This document shows, piece after piece, positions 24,915-33,239 of a DNA stretch of 43,016 nucleotides; position 1 is the first letter of the stretch, and each line of letters starts with the position of its first letter. The DNA comes from Hymenobacter profundi (GTDB lineage Bacteria > Bacteroidota > Bacteroidia > Cytophagales > Hymenobacteraceae): contig NZ_JAHWGL010000034.1 in assembly GCF_019334315.1 (NCBI RefSeq), positions 1 to 43,016 on the forward strand. The letters run 5' to 3'. A program made the position numbers and the translations under genes. The notes under the pieces are model-generated. The model did no database searches. It was given only the letters and a program-made list of their open reading frames with translations, and was not told where the DNA came from.

Positions 24915-25946
24915 ATGATTCCCATTCACAACCTGTACTACTTACTCTGCTACGCCTGGCACCGGCTGCCAGACCCGGCCGAGGCGCAGGCGGTGGAGGC
25001 ACAGGAGTTTCATCGGCCGCTAGCGCTCCTGACGCACCTGTTACTGATAGCCACCCGGCGGCAGTTGCGGCGCGGCTTGTCGGTGGGATATACTGAGCAG
25101 GAAGCCGAGTTGACGGAACTGCGCGGGCGGGTGCAGTTGGCCCCTACTCTCGCCCGCAACCTGCTGCGGCGGGGCCGCGCCGTGTGCACCTACGACGAGC
25201 TTGGCCCCAATACACCACTCAACCAACTGCTGGCGGGCACACTCGCGCAGCTGAGCCGTACGCGTGCACTACCCGCTGCCACGCGCCAGCAGGTACGGCA
25301 GGTGCTGGGGCGCTTCCCTGCCACGGTGCACCCTACTCTGCCTACCAGCCAAGCGCTGCTTCTGCTACGGCGGCAGCGGTTGCAGGGGGCACAGGCGTTT
25401 CTACTGCATCTCTGCGACTTACTGCACCACTGTGCCCTACCCGTGCCCGATGAGGCGGGCCGCCACCGCTTCCGCGACTTCCGCCGCGACGAGGTGCTAA
25501 TGGCGCGGCTGTTCGAACAGTTCGTGCGCAACTTCTACCGCCTGGAGCAGCGCCATTACCGCGTGCGCTCCGAAACCATTGCCTGGCAAGCCGCCGCCGA
25601 TAATGCCGAGGACCTGGCCCTACTCCCCACCATGGTGACGGATACTTCCCTGGAAGCCGCCGACCGCAAAATCATCCTCGACACCAAATACTACGCCGCC
25701 GCCCTGCGCACTCGCCACAACCGTCAGCGCCTGATTGCGCCCCACCTCTACCAGCTCTACGCCTACCTTCAAAACCAGCCTGCCACGCCGGGCCAGCAGC
25801 TAGAGGGCGTGCTGCTCTACCCCGCCGCCACGCAGGAAGTGGACGTGCGCTACACACTGGGCGGCCATCCGGTGCGCGTGGTTACGCTGGACTTAGCGCA
25901 GCCTTGGCCGGATATTGCCGCAGCTTTACTGAACTTAATATTTTAA
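24915..25946 (+). CDS. mcrC: McrC-type nuclease subunit of a type IV restriction system
   Basis: 343 residues beginning with the McrC-family signature IPIHNLYYLLCYAW. The N-terminal half is helical and Arg/Leu-rich and docks on the McrB ring. The C-terminal half holds a PD-(D/E)xK nuclease core: D243 in MVTDTSLE, then ILDTKYY with D256 and K258. All catalytic residues appear intact. It should stimulate McrB NTP hydrolysis and cleave DNA. The start ATG at 24915 lies 70 bases after the palindromic stem. The gene ends 88 bp before the siderophore-receptor start. Confidence 0.9.
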   Translation: MIPIHNLYYLLCYAWHRLPDPAEAQAVEAQEFHRPLALLTHLLLIATRRQLRRGLSVGYTEQEAELTELRGRVQLAPTLARNLLRRGRAVCTYDELGPNTPLNQLLAGTLAQLSRTRALPAATRQQVRQVLGRFPATVHPTLPTSQALLLLRRQRLQGAQAFLLHLCDLLHHCALPVPDEAGRHRFRDFRRDEVLMARLFEQFVRNFYRLEQRHYRVRSETIAWQAAADNAEDLALLPTMVTDTSLEAADRKIILDTKYYAAALRTRHNRQRLIAPHLYQLYAYLQNQPATPGQQLEGVLLYPAATQEVDVRYTLGGHPVRVVTLDLAQPWPDIAAALLNLIF

Positions 25947-25954
25947 GGGTCGTC

Positions 25955-25974
25955 ACTAATAGTAATTAGTCTAA
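25955..25974 (+). promoter_or_regulatory. Candidate metal-responsive operator upstream of the siderophore receptor
   Basis: Two overlapping dyads: ACTAAT-4 nt-ATTAGT (25955-25970, perfect) and TTAG-T-CTAA (25966-25974). The second matches the core of DtxR/IdeR/MntR-type boxes (TTAGnCTAA). They lie 60-80 bases before the ATG at 26035, in a short A/T-rich stretch after mcrC. Repression by an iron-loaded regulator would be logical here but is inferred. Confidence 0.45.
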
Positions 25975-26034
25975 ATAAAATTAGGAAAATGATTGTGTCC
26001 CGCTGAACTTTGCAGCTTAGTCAGTACACAATCT

Positions 26035-26095
26035 ATGACCTCTTCTCTACCCCCTTCTCGCTTGACAACGCATGTAGCGTTGTTTCTTTTTTTTC
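26035..26095 (+). pseudogene. Signal-peptide start of the siderophore receptor, out of frame at a T8 tract
   Basis: ATG at 26035 opens MTSSLPPSRLTTHVALFLFF, the first two-thirds of a good signal peptide, but this frame then runs into unrelated residues and stops at about 26223. Removing one T from the run of eight at 26087-26094 joins it to the downstream frame and gives ...ALFLFFLLLGHLAQAQT, a complete signal with an AQA cleavage site. In the receptor frame itself a stop (TAG at 26075) precedes the tract and there is no ATG. This is either slipped-strand variation, a recent mutation or a sequencing error. Confidence 0.75.
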
Positions 26096-28474
26096 TTGCT
26101 GCTGGGCCATTTGGCGCAGGCCCAGACCCTACTTACCGGCCGCGTAACCAACGCGGCCGGCGCCCCACTATCTGGCGCTTCCGTTGGCGTGCAGGGCACC
26201 AACGTGGGCACCGATACCGATAGCAATGGCGATTATACCCTCACGCTCAGCCAGGGCGGCACCTATGTGGTAGGGGTGCGCCTGCTGGGGTACCTCAACC
26301 AAGAGCACCGCATGACGGTGAAAGCCGGCGAAAAGCAAACACGTAATTTCATCCTAGTCCCAGGCGACCGGCAACTGGAGGAAGTAACCGTGCAGGGCGA
26401 CCGTACCAACAAATTCTCGCGCAAATCGAGCGAGTACGTGGGCAAAATGCCCTTGAGCAACCTCGAAAACCCGCAGGTATACGCTACCGTAGGCAAGGAA
26501 TTACTGACCGAGCAGTTGGTATTCTCAGTGGATGATGCCACGCGCAATGTACCGGGCTTGCAGAAAATGTGGCCTGCCACAGGCCGCTCCGGCGACGGTG
26601 GTGCTTATTACAACTCGCGTGGTTTTTACTTTCAGAGTCAACTGCGCAATGGTGTAGCTGGCAATGTTACCAACAGCATCGACGCTGCTAACTTGGAGAA
26701 GCTGGAAGTTATCAAAGGCCCGTCGGCTACGTTGTATGGTAGCTCACTAAGCACGTATGGCGGACTGATCAACCGCGTCACGAAGAAAGCCTACGACCAC
26801 TTCGGTGGTGAGGTAACGTACTCCGCTGGCTCCTTTGCCTTCAACCGCCTGAGCCTGGATATTAATACCCCTCTGACCAAGGATAACAAGCTGCTATTTC
26901 GCTTGAACGCGGCGGCCAACTATGAAGACAGCTGGCAGAATCGCGGCTACACGGGTTTCGACAAGAGCATTGCTGTGGCTCCTACGCTCACCTACCGCCC
27001 AACAGACCGCCTCACCATTAACCTGGACGCTGAAATAGCGCGAGGCCGCAATGTGGGGAAGCAAATTAACTTCATCGACTACCTCACCTCGCCTAACGCC
27101 CTTGGCATTCATCGGGCAGACGAATTTGGCTTGGATTACCGTCAGTCGTACATCGGGCCGGGTTTGACACAGGATTCCCGCAGCACTAATTACTTCGGAC
27201 AGGTGAATTATCAGATTGCGCCAGGCTTCACCTCTTCTACCAACTTCACGCACAGCCGCAGCTACTCCGATGGATTTGGGGCTTTCCTATACATTGATGG
27301 TACCGGCGTACGGCAGTCGGATCAATCGACTCAGGACAGCCGCCAGAACCTGACAGAAGTACAGCAGCTCTTTAATGGCGACTTTGCAATAGGTTCGCTA
27401 CGCAACCGGGTGGTAGTAGGGTTAGACTACCTGCGCATTGTCAACGATCAGACATTTGTGAGCTTCCGGGGCGCAACGTTGCGACCATATGGACTAGGCG
27501 ACCGGGCCTATACCGATTTCACGGGCGATGCGGTGCGGGACACCTACGCAAATATTACCGTGACCCCATATCTTGCCATGAACTCCATCAATACGTACAG
27601 CGCCTTTGCGTCCGATGTATTAAATCTGACAGAAAAGCTAAGCGTACTGGCCGCGTTGCGCATAGACCGTTTCAACAACCAAGGTAGCGCGGCAAACTCA
27701 GCGAATGCATACAAGCAAACAGCCTTATCGCCGAAGTTTGGCTTAGTATTTCAACCGGTGCTAAACCGTGTGTCCTTATTCGCCAACTACCAGAATAGCT
27801 TCCGCAATGTTGGTTCTTTCCAGAATACGCAAGGCCAAAACATCCTTGGCAAGCCAGAGCAGGCTAACCAAGTAGAGGCTGGCGTAAAGCTGGACGCCGC
27901 CGATGGCCGTATTAGCGCCACTGTGAGCTACTACAATATTCGGGTGCGCAATCTGTTACGCGCTACACCTGTAGACTCTACTGTTGCAACGCCGGTAGCC
28001 TATCCTTTTGCCAATACCCAAAACGGTACGCAAGTAAGCAATGGGGTAGAGTTAAACGTCGTAGCGAATCCAGTACCTGGCCTGAACCTAGTAGCGGGTT
28101 TCGCTTACAACGACTCCGAACTAACACGCACTACTGCCAACGATGAAGGCCGCCGCCCCAGCACTGCTTCTTCACCCTATTTGGCTAATTTGTGGGTAAG
28201 CTACCGGCTGACCAATGGAGTTGCCAAAGGTCTTGGCCTAGGCGCCGGTGGTAATTACGCCAGCGATAATAAAGTTATCAACAGCGTAAGCCAGGGAGTT
28301 TTCATTCTTCCTTGCTACACTGTGCTAAATGCTAGCTTATTCTACGATCAGCCCAAATATCGTCTTGGCGTGAAGGTAGACAACCTAACCAACGAACATT
28401 ACTGGATTGGTTATGGCAGCTTGGCTCCACAGAAAGTGCGCAGCATTATTGGTAGCGTCGCTTACAAGTTCTAA
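26096..28474 (+). CDS. TonB-dependent siderophore receptor (start frameshifted)
   Basis: 792 residues as an open frame from TTG at 26096; the real start is almost certainly ATG at 26035 in another frame. After the cut signal peptide come a carboxypeptidase-regulatory-like domain (about 15-95, LTGRVTNAAGAPLSGASVG) and a plug (about 100-240). The plug has DDATRNVPGLQ, YNSRGFYFQ and the siderophore-receptor hallmark LEKLEVIKGPSATLYGSS. A 22-strand barrel ends in SIIGSVAYKF with a terminal aromatic. It resembles the FhuA/FpvA ferric-siderophore class. It is followed 17 bp later by a PepSY protein, a usual partner. Third positions are visibly richer in A/T than in flanking genes, which may mark separate acquisition. 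Confidence 0.9.
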   Translation: MLLGHLAQAQTLLTGRVTNAAGAPLSGASVGVQGTNVGTDTDSNGDYTLTLSQGGTYVVGVRLLGYLNQEHRMTVKAGEKQTRNFILVPGDRQLEEVTVQGDRTNKFSRKSSEYVGKMPLSNLENPQVYATVGKELLTEQLVFSVDDATRNVPGLQKMWPATGRSGDGGAYYNSRGFYFQSQLRNGVAGNVTNSIDAANLEKLEVIKGPSATLYGSSLSTYGGLINRVTKKAYDHFGGEVTYSAGSFAFNRLSLDINTPLTKDNKLLFRLNAAANYEDSWQNRGYTGFDKSIAVAPTLTYRPTDRLTINLDAEIARGRNVGKQINFIDYLTSPNALGIHRADEFGLDYRQSYIGPGLTQDSRSTNYFGQVNYQIAPGFTSSTNFTHSRSYSDGFGAFLYIDGTGVRQSDQSTQDSRQNLTEVQQLFNGDFAIGSLRNRVVVGLDYLRIVNDQTFVSFRGATLRPYGLGDRAYTDFTGDAVRDTYANITVTPYLAMNSINTYSAFASDVLNLTEKLSVLAALRIDRFNNQGSAANSANAYKQTALSPKFGLVFQPVLNRVSLFANYQNSFRNVGSFQNTQGQNILGKPEQANQVEAGVKLDAADGRISATVSYYNIRVRNLLRATPVDSTVATPVAYPFANTQNGTQVSNGVELNVVANPVPGLNLVAGFAYNDSELTRTTANDEGRRPSTASSPYLANLWVSYRLTNGVAKGLGLGAGGNYASDNKVINSVSQGVFILPCYTVLNASLFYDQPKYRLGVKVDNLTNEHYWIGYGSLAPQKVRSIIGSVAYKF

Positions 28475-28491
28475 CCCCAACACTCCCGCCT

Positions 28492-29637
28492 ATGACGGTT
28501 AAGCAGCTCGTTGGCAAACTTCACCTCTGGCTCGGACTTGCGTCCGGGCTGGTTGTGTTTATAGTGAGTCTTACAGGGGCCATCTTCGTGTTTCAGGATG
28601 AAATCCGGGACCTGACGGAGCCCTGGCGCACGATGGAGGCCCAAGCTACGGCCATGGCCCTACCCTCTCAGCTGCAAGCCGCCGCGCTGGCCCCGCACCC
28701 TGGCCAGGCCACTCCCGCCGATACCTGGGTAACCTACTTCGGCCCAGAGCGCTCGGCTACCGTGTTCTTCACCGATAAAGCTGGTAATCCCATACAGGTC
28801 TACCTGAATCCCTACACCGGGCAAGTGCTGAAGGAGCAAAATTTGCGCACGCATTTCTTCACCATTGTGCAGGAAATACACATGCACCTGCTGCTGCCCG
28901 AGGCCATAGCCAAGTGGGTGGTTGGAGGCTCGGTCATCATCTTTGTGGTGATGCTCCTCACGGGCTTGGTGCTGTGGTGGCCCAAGCGCAAACACGAGCG
29001 GAAGCAGCGCTTCAGCATTAAGTGGGGAGCCCGCTGGCGGCGCGTCAACTACGATTTGCACAACGTGCTGGGTTTCTACGCGGCCAGCATTGGGCTGGTA
29101 CTGGCGCTGACGGGCCTGGTCATGATTTTTCCCTGGATGCTGGAGTCGGTGCAACTGGCAGTTGATGGTGGCAAGAAGGCCCCGCCAGAACTCATGACCA
29201 CCCAATTGGACACCCTGCAAACCGTGTCGGCCGCTACCCAGCCACTGCCCGACGTTGTATACCGCAGCGTCCGCCGCCTGTCGCCTACCCACGAAATGAT
29301 TCTGATTGGGCCAACCGGCACAGGCAAGACGCCCGCCTACTGCTGGACCTACCAGAAAGCCCTGCACTACTACCACCGCGACGAGTACGCCTTTCATCCT
29401 GTTTCGGGGAAGCTGTTGGAGTCTCGCTTTCACGCCACCAAAAGCGCCGGCACCAAGCTTTCCGATATGAACTACGACCTGCACACGGGCCAGATTCTGG
29501 GGTTTGGGGGCAAACTGGTGGCCTTTCTCGCCAGCCTGATTTCAGCCAGCCTACCTGTTACGGGTACCGTTATCTGGTGGGGTAGGCGTCACAAGAAAAG
29601 CCCACACAAGCGCCCCGTGCGGGTGGCCGTGGGCTGA
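28492..29637 (+). CDS. PepSY-associated inner-membrane protein (PiuB-like)
   Basis: 381 residues with four main transmembrane helices: about 12-35 (LHLWLGLASGLVVFIVSLTGAIFVF), 140-162, 190-212 and a C-terminal one near 345-365. A PepSY-type periplasmic region lies between the first two. Conserved His residues in helix contexts (KLHLWLG, EIHMHLLLP, YDLHNVLGFYA, YDLHTGQILG) suggest haem or metal ligation. Proteins of this family accompany siderophore receptors and are thought to reduce or release iron after uptake. It is in an operon with the receptor. A strong hairpin terminator follows at 29661-29713. Confidence 0.9.
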   Translation: MTVKQLVGKLHLWLGLASGLVVFIVSLTGAIFVFQDEIRDLTEPWRTMEAQATAMALPSQLQAAALAPHPGQATPADTWVTYFGPERSATVFFTDKAGNPIQVYLNPYTGQVLKEQNLRTHFFTIVQEIHMHLLLPEAIAKWVVGGSVIIFVVMLLTGLVLWWPKRKHERKQRFSIKWGARWRRVNYDLHNVLGFYAASIGLVLALTGLVMIFPWMLESVQLAVDGGKKAPPELMTTQLDTLQTVSAATQPLPDVVYRSVRRLSPTHEMILIGPTGTGKTPAYCWTYQKALHYYHRDEYAFHPVSGKLLESRFHATKSAGTKLSDMNYDLHTGQILGFGGKLVAFLASLISASLPVTGTVIWWGRRHKKSPHKRPVRVAVG

Positions 29638-29650
29638 TCTACTTTAGTTA

Positions 29651-29775
29651 GTAGCTGTTGGCTGTTAGTTGTTGGCTTTTGTTCTAAACAAGCCAACAAC
29701 TAACAGCTTTTTTGATGGTATCAGCTTCGTTCAAAATTGAGAGCTAACAGCTAGCGGCCAATAGCTGACAGCTTT
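29651..29775. repeat. AGCTGTTAGCT-family inverted repeat containing an 18-bp terminator stem
   Basis: 29661-29678 and 29690-29707 are exact complements (18 bp, GCTGTTAGTTGTTGGCTT), followed by T6 (29708-29713), which makes a strong plus-strand terminator for the PepSY gene. Further inverse words (GAGCTAACAGCTAGCGGCC and AATAGCTGACAGC) lie at 29743-29775. TCGTTCAA lies between them at 29727-29734. The remaining 29776-29878 carries the promoter and leader of the first tldD gene, without a motif I can name. Confidence 0.85.
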
Positions 29776-29878
29776 TTCAAAACCATGCAGCCCCGCGGCG
29801 CTACGTGCGTCCTTCTTGTGAAGTTTCACAATTTATTGGTAAACTTCCGATCAACCTATCACCAAAACCACAACCTGC

Positions 29879-31528
29879 TTGAAAAGACGTGACTTTGTGG
29901 GCTTAACCGGTCTGGCCACCGGTGCCCTGTTCCTACCCTCTATTCCGGGCTTTGGCGGTGCACTGGTAGCACCAGAGCGGCTGCTCGAAACTGTGGACGT
30001 AGCCGTGAAGAAACGCCTGGCCGATGCCGCCCTGAACGCCGCTAAATCGGCGGGAGCTACCTACGCCGACGCACGCATTGGGCGCTACCTCAACCAAAGC
30101 ATTTTCACCCGCGAAAAGCAGGTGCAGAACATTGCCAACGGCGAAAGCTACGGCGCCGGGGTGCGCGTACTGGCCAACGGCACCTGGGGCTTTGCCTCCA
30201 CCAACGACGTAACAGAAGCCGGCTTGGCCAAAGCTGCCCAGCTAGCCGTGGCCATTGCCAAAGCCAACAGCAAGGTGCAGAAAGACCCCGTGAAGCTGGC
30301 CGCCCAGAAGGGCTACGGCGAGGTGGTTTGGAAAACGCCCATCGTGCAAAGCGCCTTCGAGGTGCCCATCACGCAGAAGGTAGACCTACTGCTGTCGGCC
30401 AACGCCAAGGCGCTGGAAGGCGGCGCGTCGTTCGTCAATTCGTCGCTGTTTCAGATCAACGAGCAGAAGTATTTTGCTAGCACCGAAGGCTCTTATATCG
30501 ACCAAGACATTCACCGCATCTGGCCTACCTTCACGGTGTCGGCGGTGGATAGGGCGTCGGGCAAGTTCCGCTCGCGGCAGGCCCTGAGTGCACCGATGGG
30601 CATGGGCTACGAGTACCTGGTACCCAAGGCCAAAGACAAGATTGCCGGCCCCAGCGGCTCGGGCTTGGTAGGCTATAAGATGAGCTATGACTTGTTGGAG
30701 GACATCACGGCTGCTACCCGCGAGGCCAAGCAGAAAATCACGGCTAAGTCGGTGACGCCGGGCAAGTACGACCTCGTGCTCGACCCTAATCACCTGGGCC
30801 TGACCATTCACGAGAGCATCGGCCACGCCACGGAGCTGGACCGCGTGCTGGGCTACGAGGCCAACTATGCTGGCACCTCGTTCGCTACCCTGGACTGGAA
30901 AGCGCAGAAGAAGCCCTATGGCTCGAAGGTGGTGAACATTGTGGCCGATAAGCTGCAACCCGGCTCGCTGGGTGCCGTGGGCTACGACGACGAAGGGGTA
31001 AAAACCGGCCAGTGGGACATCATCAAGGACGGTATGCTGGTGGACTACCAGAAAACCCGCGACCAGGCGCACATCGTGAACCAGGACCACTCCGATGGCT
31101 GCTGCTACGCCGACTCCTGGGATTCGGTGCAGTTTCAGCGCATGGCCAACATCAGCCTGCAACCCAATAAGCAGAAGATGAGTGTGGACGACATGGTGAA
31201 GAACGTCGACAAAGGCATTTACATTGCTGGGCGCGGTTCGTTCTCCATCGACCAACAACGCTACAATTTCCAGTTTGGTGGCACCACGTTCTACGCCATC
31301 GAGAAAGGCAAAATTGCCGGGATGCTGGAAGACGTAGCCTACCAGGCTAACACGCAGGAATTCTGGAACAGTTGTGCCGCTACCTGCGACAAAGACGATT
31401 ACCGCTTGTTCGGCTCGTTCTTCGACGGCAAGGGCCAGCCCGCGCAGGTGTCGGCCGTGAGCCACGGCTCGGCTACTACCCGCTTCAACGGGGTGAATGT
31501 GATTAACACTGCCCGAAAAATCGGATAA
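29879..31528 (+). CDS. TldD-family metalloprotease, Tat-exported (copy 1)
   Basis: 549 residues from a TTG start. The N-terminus KRRDFVGLTGLATGALFLP is a twin-arginine-type signal. The mature part has the TldD/PmbA fold: N-terminal domain about 45-250, then the catalytic domain with the zinc motif H-E-S-I-G-H (311-316). DGCCYADSW and the Cys pair NSCAATC near the C-terminus are conserved in the paralogues, and one Cys may be a zinc ligand. TldD with TldE forms a heteromeric peptidase that trims unfolded or modified peptides, known from microcin B17 maturation and CcdA degradation in E. coli. Here an export signal puts it in the periplasm. The site continues HATELDR, whereas copies 2 and 3 have HPLELDR. 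The partner gene lies 108 bp downstream. Confidence 0.9.
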   Translation: MKRRDFVGLTGLATGALFLPSIPGFGGALVAPERLLETVDVAVKKRLADAALNAAKSAGATYADARIGRYLNQSIFTREKQVQNIANGESYGAGVRVLANGTWGFASTNDVTEAGLAKAAQLAVAIAKANSKVQKDPVKLAAQKGYGEVVWKTPIVQSAFEVPITQKVDLLLSANAKALEGGASFVNSSLFQINEQKYFASTEGSYIDQDIHRIWPTFTVSAVDRASGKFRSRQALSAPMGMGYEYLVPKAKDKIAGPSGSGLVGYKMSYDLLEDITAATREAKQKITAKSVTPGKYDLVLDPNHLGLTIHESIGHATELDRVLGYEANYAGTSFATLDWKAQKKPYGSKVVNIVADKLQPGSLGAVGYDDEGVKTGQWDIIKDGMLVDYQKTRDQAHIVNQDHSDGCCYADSWDSVQFQRMANISLQPNKQKMSVDDMVKNVDKGIYIAGRGSFSIDQQRYNFQFGGTTFYAIEKGKIAGMLEDVAYQANTQEFWNSCAATCDKDDYRLFGSFFDGKGQPAQVSAVSHGSATTRFNGVNVINTARKIG

Positions 31529-31541
31529 TTTTCTTTACGCT

Positions 31542-31625
31542 GCTAGCTATTAGCTGCTGGCTGATAACCCTCGTTTCAGAGTTCAGATCAGAAAGCTAAC
31601 AGCTAGCAGCCAACGGCTAATAGCT
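31542..31625. repeat. AGCTGTTAGCT-family inverted repeat between tldD-1 and tldE-1
   Basis: The left words GCTAGCTATTAGCTGCTGG (31542-31560) and right words AGCTAACAGCTAGCAGCC, then GGCTAATAGCT (31594-31625), are imperfect complements. The centre contains TCGTT at 31571-31575. It separates two genes that should be expressed together. Confidence 0.8.
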
Positions 31626-31636
31626 CTCTAAAAAAT

Positions 31637-32971
31637 ATGGCAATTCTCTCCCAATCAGAAGCACAGGCCATTCTGACCAAAGTGCTCAGCTTCAGCAAAG
31701 CCGATGAGTGCGAGGCGTCGCTCTCGGGCAACATCGGCGGCAACGTGCGCACGGCACGCAACACCATCAGCACCAGCGGCGCCAACGACAATGTGTCGCT
31801 GGCCGTAGAGTCGCGGTTTGGCAAACGCTCGGGCGTGGCTACCTGCAACCAGTTCGACGACGCTACCCTGCGCAACTGCGTGCAGCGGGCCGAGGAAATT
31901 GCCCGGCTGGCGCCCGAAAGCCCTGAGTACATGCCCCTGCTCGGGCCGCAGCAGTACGTGGCGGCTCCCGATTCGTTTTCGCAACGCACCGCCGCCATCA
32001 ACCCCGATTACCGCGCTACCCAGGTAGCCGCCGGTATGCAGCTCTGCGACCAGCAGAAGTTGTCGTCGGCTGCTTTTCTGGAAGATTCGGCTGGTTTCCG
32101 GGCTGTGCGCAACAGCAAGGGCTTGCAAGCCTACCAGCAGCGCAGCGGCATCACCTACAGCGTAACCGTCCGCACGCCCGACGGCACCGGCTCGGGCTAC
32201 GCCACTGCCGACTACAACGATGCCAGCAAGCTCGATACTACCGCCCTGACGGCTACGGCCGCCAAGAAAGCGGCTATGTCGCGCGAGGCCAAGGCCATTG
32301 AGCCCGGCAAATACACCGTGATTATGGAGCCGGCCGCGCTGGTAGCCAACACCGATGCCTCGTTGCTGGCTGCGCTGATGGGCGCCCTCGACGCCCGCAA
32401 CGCCGACGAAGGCCGCTCGTTCCTGAGCAAAAAAGGCGGCGGCAACAAAAAGGGCGAGAAGCTTTTTGACGAGCGCGTGACCATTTATTCGGACCCCACG
32501 AACCCCGAAATTGCCGACCTCACCTTCTCCGGCGACGGCCGCCCGCACCAGAAAACTACCTGGATTGAGAAGGGGGTAGTAAAGAACCTCTACACCTCGC
32601 GCTACTGGGCCCAAAAAGCCGGCATTCCCGACATTCCGCGCCCCAACGGCTGGATTATGGAAGGCGGCACGCAGAGCCTGGAAGACATGATTAAGGGCAC
32701 AGCGAAGGGTATTCTGGTGACGCGCCTGTGGTACATCCGCCCCGTAGATCCGCAGACGCTGCTTTACACCGGCCTGACCCGCGACGGAACCTTCTACATC
32801 GAAAACGGCAAAATCAAGCATCCGGTGAAGAACTTCCGCTTCAACGAGTCGCCCATTATCATGCTCAACAACCTGGAGGCCATTGGCAAGCCGGTGCGCA
32901 TGGGCGGCAATCTGGTGCCCCCACTGAAAATTCGCGACTTCACGTTTACCAGCCTGTCGGACGCGGTGTAG
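31637..32971 (+). CDS. TldE/PmbA-family protein, partner of TldD (copy 1)
   Basis: 444 residues and no signal peptide. It has the PmbA/TldE fold: SFSKADECEASLSGNIGGNVRTARN in the N-terminal domain, ESRFGKRSGVATCNQFDD, and the C-terminal domain with DEGRSFLSKKGGG, NGWIMEGGTQSLEDMIKG, GILVTRLWYIR and NFRFNESPIIMLNN. It lacks an HExxxH zinc motif, as TldE subunits do. It should pair with an exported TldD, yet it has no export signal of its own. This raises the possibility of co-export of a folded complex through Tat (inference). Confidence 0.9.
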   Translation: MAILSQSEAQAILTKVLSFSKADECEASLSGNIGGNVRTARNTISTSGANDNVSLAVESRFGKRSGVATCNQFDDATLRNCVQRAEEIARLAPESPEYMPLLGPQQYVAAPDSFSQRTAAINPDYRATQVAAGMQLCDQQKLSSAAFLEDSAGFRAVRNSKGLQAYQQRSGITYSVTVRTPDGTGSGYATADYNDASKLDTTALTATAAKKAAMSREAKAIEPGKYTVIMEPAALVANTDASLLAALMGALDARNADEGRSFLSKKGGGNKKGEKLFDERVTIYSDPTNPEIADLTFSGDGRPHQKTTWIEKGVVKNLYTSRYWAQKAGIPDIPRPNGWIMEGGTQSLEDMIKGTAKGILVTRLWYIRPVDPQTLLYTGLTRDGTFYIENGKIKHPVKNFRFNESPIIMLNNLEAIGKPVRMGGNLVPPLKIRDFTFTSLSDAV

Positions 32972-33015
32972 GGAAGTGTTGATTTTTAAATATTGAGTAT
33001 TGAATTAAGAAAGAA

Positions 33016-33202
33016 CGTCATTTCGACCAGCGGGAGAAATCTCGCGTGGTAGTAATGTCATACTGAGCGGAGTCGAAGTATCTCTACCGTGAGTAATTCT
33101 TAATAGTAGCAACGAAGCGGTAGAGATGCTTCGACTCCGCTCAGCATGACAGCTACTAACCAGCGTCACCACGCAAGATTTCTCGACGAGCTCGAAATGA
33201 CG
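33016..33202. repeat. Two palindromic repeats nested one inside the other
   Basis: The outer element (CGTCATTTCGA at 33016-33026, with inverse TCGAAATGACG at 33192-33202 and inner blocks GAGAAATCT/AGATTTCTC and GCGTGGT/ACCACGC) encloses a complete second element at 33056-33151. The inner arms contain TGAGCGGAGTCGAAG and CTTCGACTCCGCTCA. The inner loop contains AACGA at 33111-33115. The flank 32983-33009 has TTTTTAAATATTGAGTATTG, another quasi-tandem word. Confidence 0.9.
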
Positions 33203-33239
33203 GTTCTACCCTTCCTTCTATCGCCTAACCCCTACCTCT

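Noticed and set aside
23386..25946. A wider defence island around mcrBC
   Set aside because: The neighbours are sugar transport and iron uptake genes. No methyltransferase, toxin, helicase or integrase is present, so the pair stands alone in this window.
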